Assembly (NCBI GenBank): GCA_026005175.1
Contig: BPKO01000001.1
Coordinates: 744,001-808,000 of the forward strand
DNA: 64,000 bases
Reading direction: 5' to 3'
From: Candidatus Tectimicrobiota bacterium
GTDB lineage: Bacteria; Tectomicrobia; Entotheonellia; Entotheonellales; Entotheonellaceae
The translations under genes and the position numbers were made by a program. Positions 62,684 to 64,000 of this stretch are shown here, in pieces (position 1 is the stretch's first letter; every line of letters starts with the position of its first letter). Below the pieces are notes generated by a model that saw nothing but the letters and a program-made list of their open reading frames with translations, had not been told where the DNA came from and made no database searches.

Positions 62684-63535
62684 TCAGTTGAGCAGTTCGC
62701 GAGTGAGGAGGAAATTGCGCACCACGTTGCTGCGCGTCTGTGGCAAGGGAATGTCTTGGCCGTTGAGGCTCAGGCGCGTTCCCTGCACGTTGCCGACCGT
62801 CAGCACGAAGCGCTCGGTCGCTTCCCACCGGATGTCCTTGCCGGCGGTCAGCAGCAACGCGTGGCGCTTTTCGCCGTCAATTTCGACGCGCAACCAGGTA
62901 TCTTCCAAGGCGCGCACGTGCAGGACCAGTGGCGTGGGGGGCGGGGGCGGCGGCGCCGGCGCTTCTGTGGCCGCTGGGGTATGCTGTGCGGTGCCGTTTG
63001 CGGGCAGCGCCGGCGGTGGCTCTCCTGCTTCGGTTGGCGTCTGCGGAGGTGCCGCCACGGGAAGCGGCGGGGCAGGGGACTCTGCCGGCAGCGGCGAAGG
63101 CGTTGACCCTGGCATAGCCGCAGTCGACGCCGCTGTCGGCTCTGTGGGCGGTGCTTGCCGTCCACTGCGCAGTACGAGGCCGGCCAGCAAGGCAAGCGCT
63201 CCGAGCAACGCTGCCAGCCCCAGGAGGCGCATCTTTCTGCTTATCCCGCCGCCTGCCCTGGGCACAACCGTCCCCTGGGCTTCCTCCGGAGGCCGGTGGC
63301 GGGCGTGGTAGGCAGCAACCACCGCATCGGGATCCAGCGCCAGACACTGAGCGTAGGCACGCAAGAAGCCAAGCACAAAGGGCGTGGGCGGCAAGTCGTC
63401 GTAGCGGTCCTGCTCAAGGGCTTCGAGGAATTTGCGCTGGATCTTGGTCACGGCCGAGATCTCCTGCAAAGAGATCTGCCGCCGCTCCCGCTCCGCGCGC
63501 AAAAACTCGCCAAGAGAGCCGGACTCGGCTGCCAT
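62684..63535 (-). CDS. rodZ: RodZ-like protein (HTH, membrane helix, DUF4115)
   Basis: The 283-residue protein has a cytoplasmic helix-turn-helix (LGEFLRAERERRQISLQEIS at residues 8-27, continuing to about 75), one membrane helix (LLGLAALLGALALLAGLVL), a Pro/Ala/Thr-rich periplasmic linker of about 80 residues, and a C-terminal DUF4115 domain (DTWLRVEIDGEKRHALLL). RodZ links MreB to the cell-wall machinery and shapes rod cells. The layout is the standard RodZ one. ATG 63535 lies 13 nt after the TPR gene. Confidence 0.88.
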   Translation of the reverse strand: MAAESGSLGEFLRAERERRQISLQEISAVTKIQRKFLEALEQDRYDDLPPTPFVLGFLRAYAQCLALDPDAVVAAYHARHRPPEEAQGTVVPRAGGGISRKMRLLGLAALLGALALLAGLVLRSGRQAPPTEPTAASTAAMPGSTPSPLPAESPAPPLPVAAPPQTPTEAGEPPPALPANGTAQHTPAATEAPAPPPPPPTPLVLHVRALEDTWLRVEIDGEKRHALLLTAGKDIRWEATERFVLTVGNVQGTRLSLNGQDIPLPQTRSNVVRNFLLTRELLN

Positions 63536-63548
63536 AGCACGCTCCTGC

Positions 63549-64000
63549 TCAAGGGGTCAGGGACTGCAACTGCTTGCGAACCCGCATTGCCATCTCGCTT
63601 TCGGGCGCAAGGGCAAGTACACGCTCAAAGGCCTGGCGTGCCGCCTCCGCCTGCCCTAGAGCCAGCAAGCTTCCGGCCAGCCCAACATATGCCTCGACAT
63701 ACGCCGGGCGCAAGCGCAGCGCCTGGCGAAACGCCGCAATCGCCTCTTCGTGCCGTTCCAGCCGCTTGTAAACCAAGCCCAAATTGTGGTGCGCTTCGGG
63801 AAGCTCGGGCTGGTACTCCAGGGCGACCCGCAAGTGTTCGAGGGCCTGATATGGCGCGTCTTTTTGCAAGTAGGCCAGGCCAATGTTGGTATGCGCCACC
63901 GCTGGCTTGGCGTAGCCAGGGTCCTTTAAGGCCCGCTGCGCCAAGGCAATCGCCTCATCGGGCCGACCCTGCAGCAGCAGGACAGTACTGTAGTTGACCA
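63549..64000 (-). CDS. TPR-repeat protein, PilF/PilW-like (5' end outside the window)
   Basis: The visible 149 residues hold three to four tetratricopeptide repeats, such as AHTNIGLAYLQKDAPYQALE, AHHNLGLVYKRLERHEEAIA and AYVGLAGSLLALGQAEAARQ. The frame runs off the right edge with TPR sequence (QGRPDEAIALAQRAL), so the start is missing. A TPR gene directly ahead of rodZ is common and is often PilF/PilW, a pilus-assembly lipoprotein; whether this one has a lipobox cannot be seen. The end LQSLTP is close to the rodZ start. Confidence 0.75.
   Translation of the reverse strand, partial: VNYSTVLLLQGRPDEAIALAQRALKDPGYAKPAVAHTNIGLAYLQKDAPYQALEHLRVALEYQPELPEAHHNLGLVYKRLERHEEAIAAFRQALRLRPAYVEAYVGLAGSLLALGQAEAARQAFERVLALAPESEMAMRVRKQLQSLTP

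Overview
This window reads as chromosomal DNA of a high-GC, Gram-negative-type bacterium. It encodes envelope and export functions (a Wza-like exporter, ExbB/ExbD, SurA, a PilC-like protein, RodZ, signal peptidase I) and, unusually for a diderm, a complete Pup-proteasome operon. That combination is known from non-actinobacterial lineages such as Tectomicrobia/Entotheonella, Rokubacteria, NC10 and some Nitrospirota. The lineage is inference; no rRNA gene is present. Genes are very tightly packed: no gene-free stretch exceeds 300 bases, and the two largest gaps (9946-10227 and 33524-33785) hold divergent promoters. No tRNA, rRNA, IS element or CRISPR array was seen.

Layout. 1-750: the end of an unidentified gene, a terminator hairpin, then two small minus-strand genes (ArsC-like and glutaredoxin-like), each with an in-frame UGA exactly where the first Cys of a CxxC motif should be, each followed by a SECIS-like hairpin. 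I read them as a tandem selenoprotein pair. 834-6308: PHP phosphoesterase, DEDDh exonuclease, M20 and M16 peptidases. 6321-7986: a YcnI/CopD-like set of exported and membrane proteins, possibly for copper. 8049-14141: Wzz/BY-kinase-like protein with a degenerate P-loop, an FAD-dependent reductase and a large SLBB polysaccharide exporter. 14312-33523: an unbroken run of 19 minus-strand genes (hemX-hemA-hemC-hemB, pfkB-type kinase, rsmD, mnmA, DUF1844, mutL, guaB, dnaE, exbB, exbD, two small genes, two acyltransferases, a glycosyltransferase, an MBL-fold hydrolase). 33786-41513: plus-strand arc-dop-pup-prcB-prcA-pafA-ddl. 41448-43971: ndk, sucD, sucC. 44086-46371: rsmA, lepB, class II aldolase. 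46450-54585: a complete pyrimidine operon pyrR-pyrB-pyrC-carA-carB-pyrD behind a PyrR-type attenuator. 54741-64000: surA, hlyD/emrA-like, mfd, pilC, aroE, rodZ and a partial TPR (PilF-like) gene.

The proteasome operon is functionally complete: the Pup C-terminus is GGQ, so Dop must deamidate it before PafA can ligate it; ARC/Mpa ends in GQYL, the type of tail that docks on the 20S core; PrcB carries a propeptide in front of Thr-Thr. The pyr operon makes UMP de novo and has its own feedback-controlled promoter.

Sequence-quality pattern: six genes whose neighbours are intact (dnaE, carA, carB, pyrR, mfd three times, hlyD) carry single-base frame breaks, and in eight of eight such places the break can be placed inside the hexamer GGGGCC/GGCCCC. 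A ninth break, in the Wzz-like gene, is at GGGCCGG. These genes are annotated full length with the break noted. The pattern suggests a systematic sequencing or consensus error at this motif, perhaps from base modification, rather than true pseudogenes.
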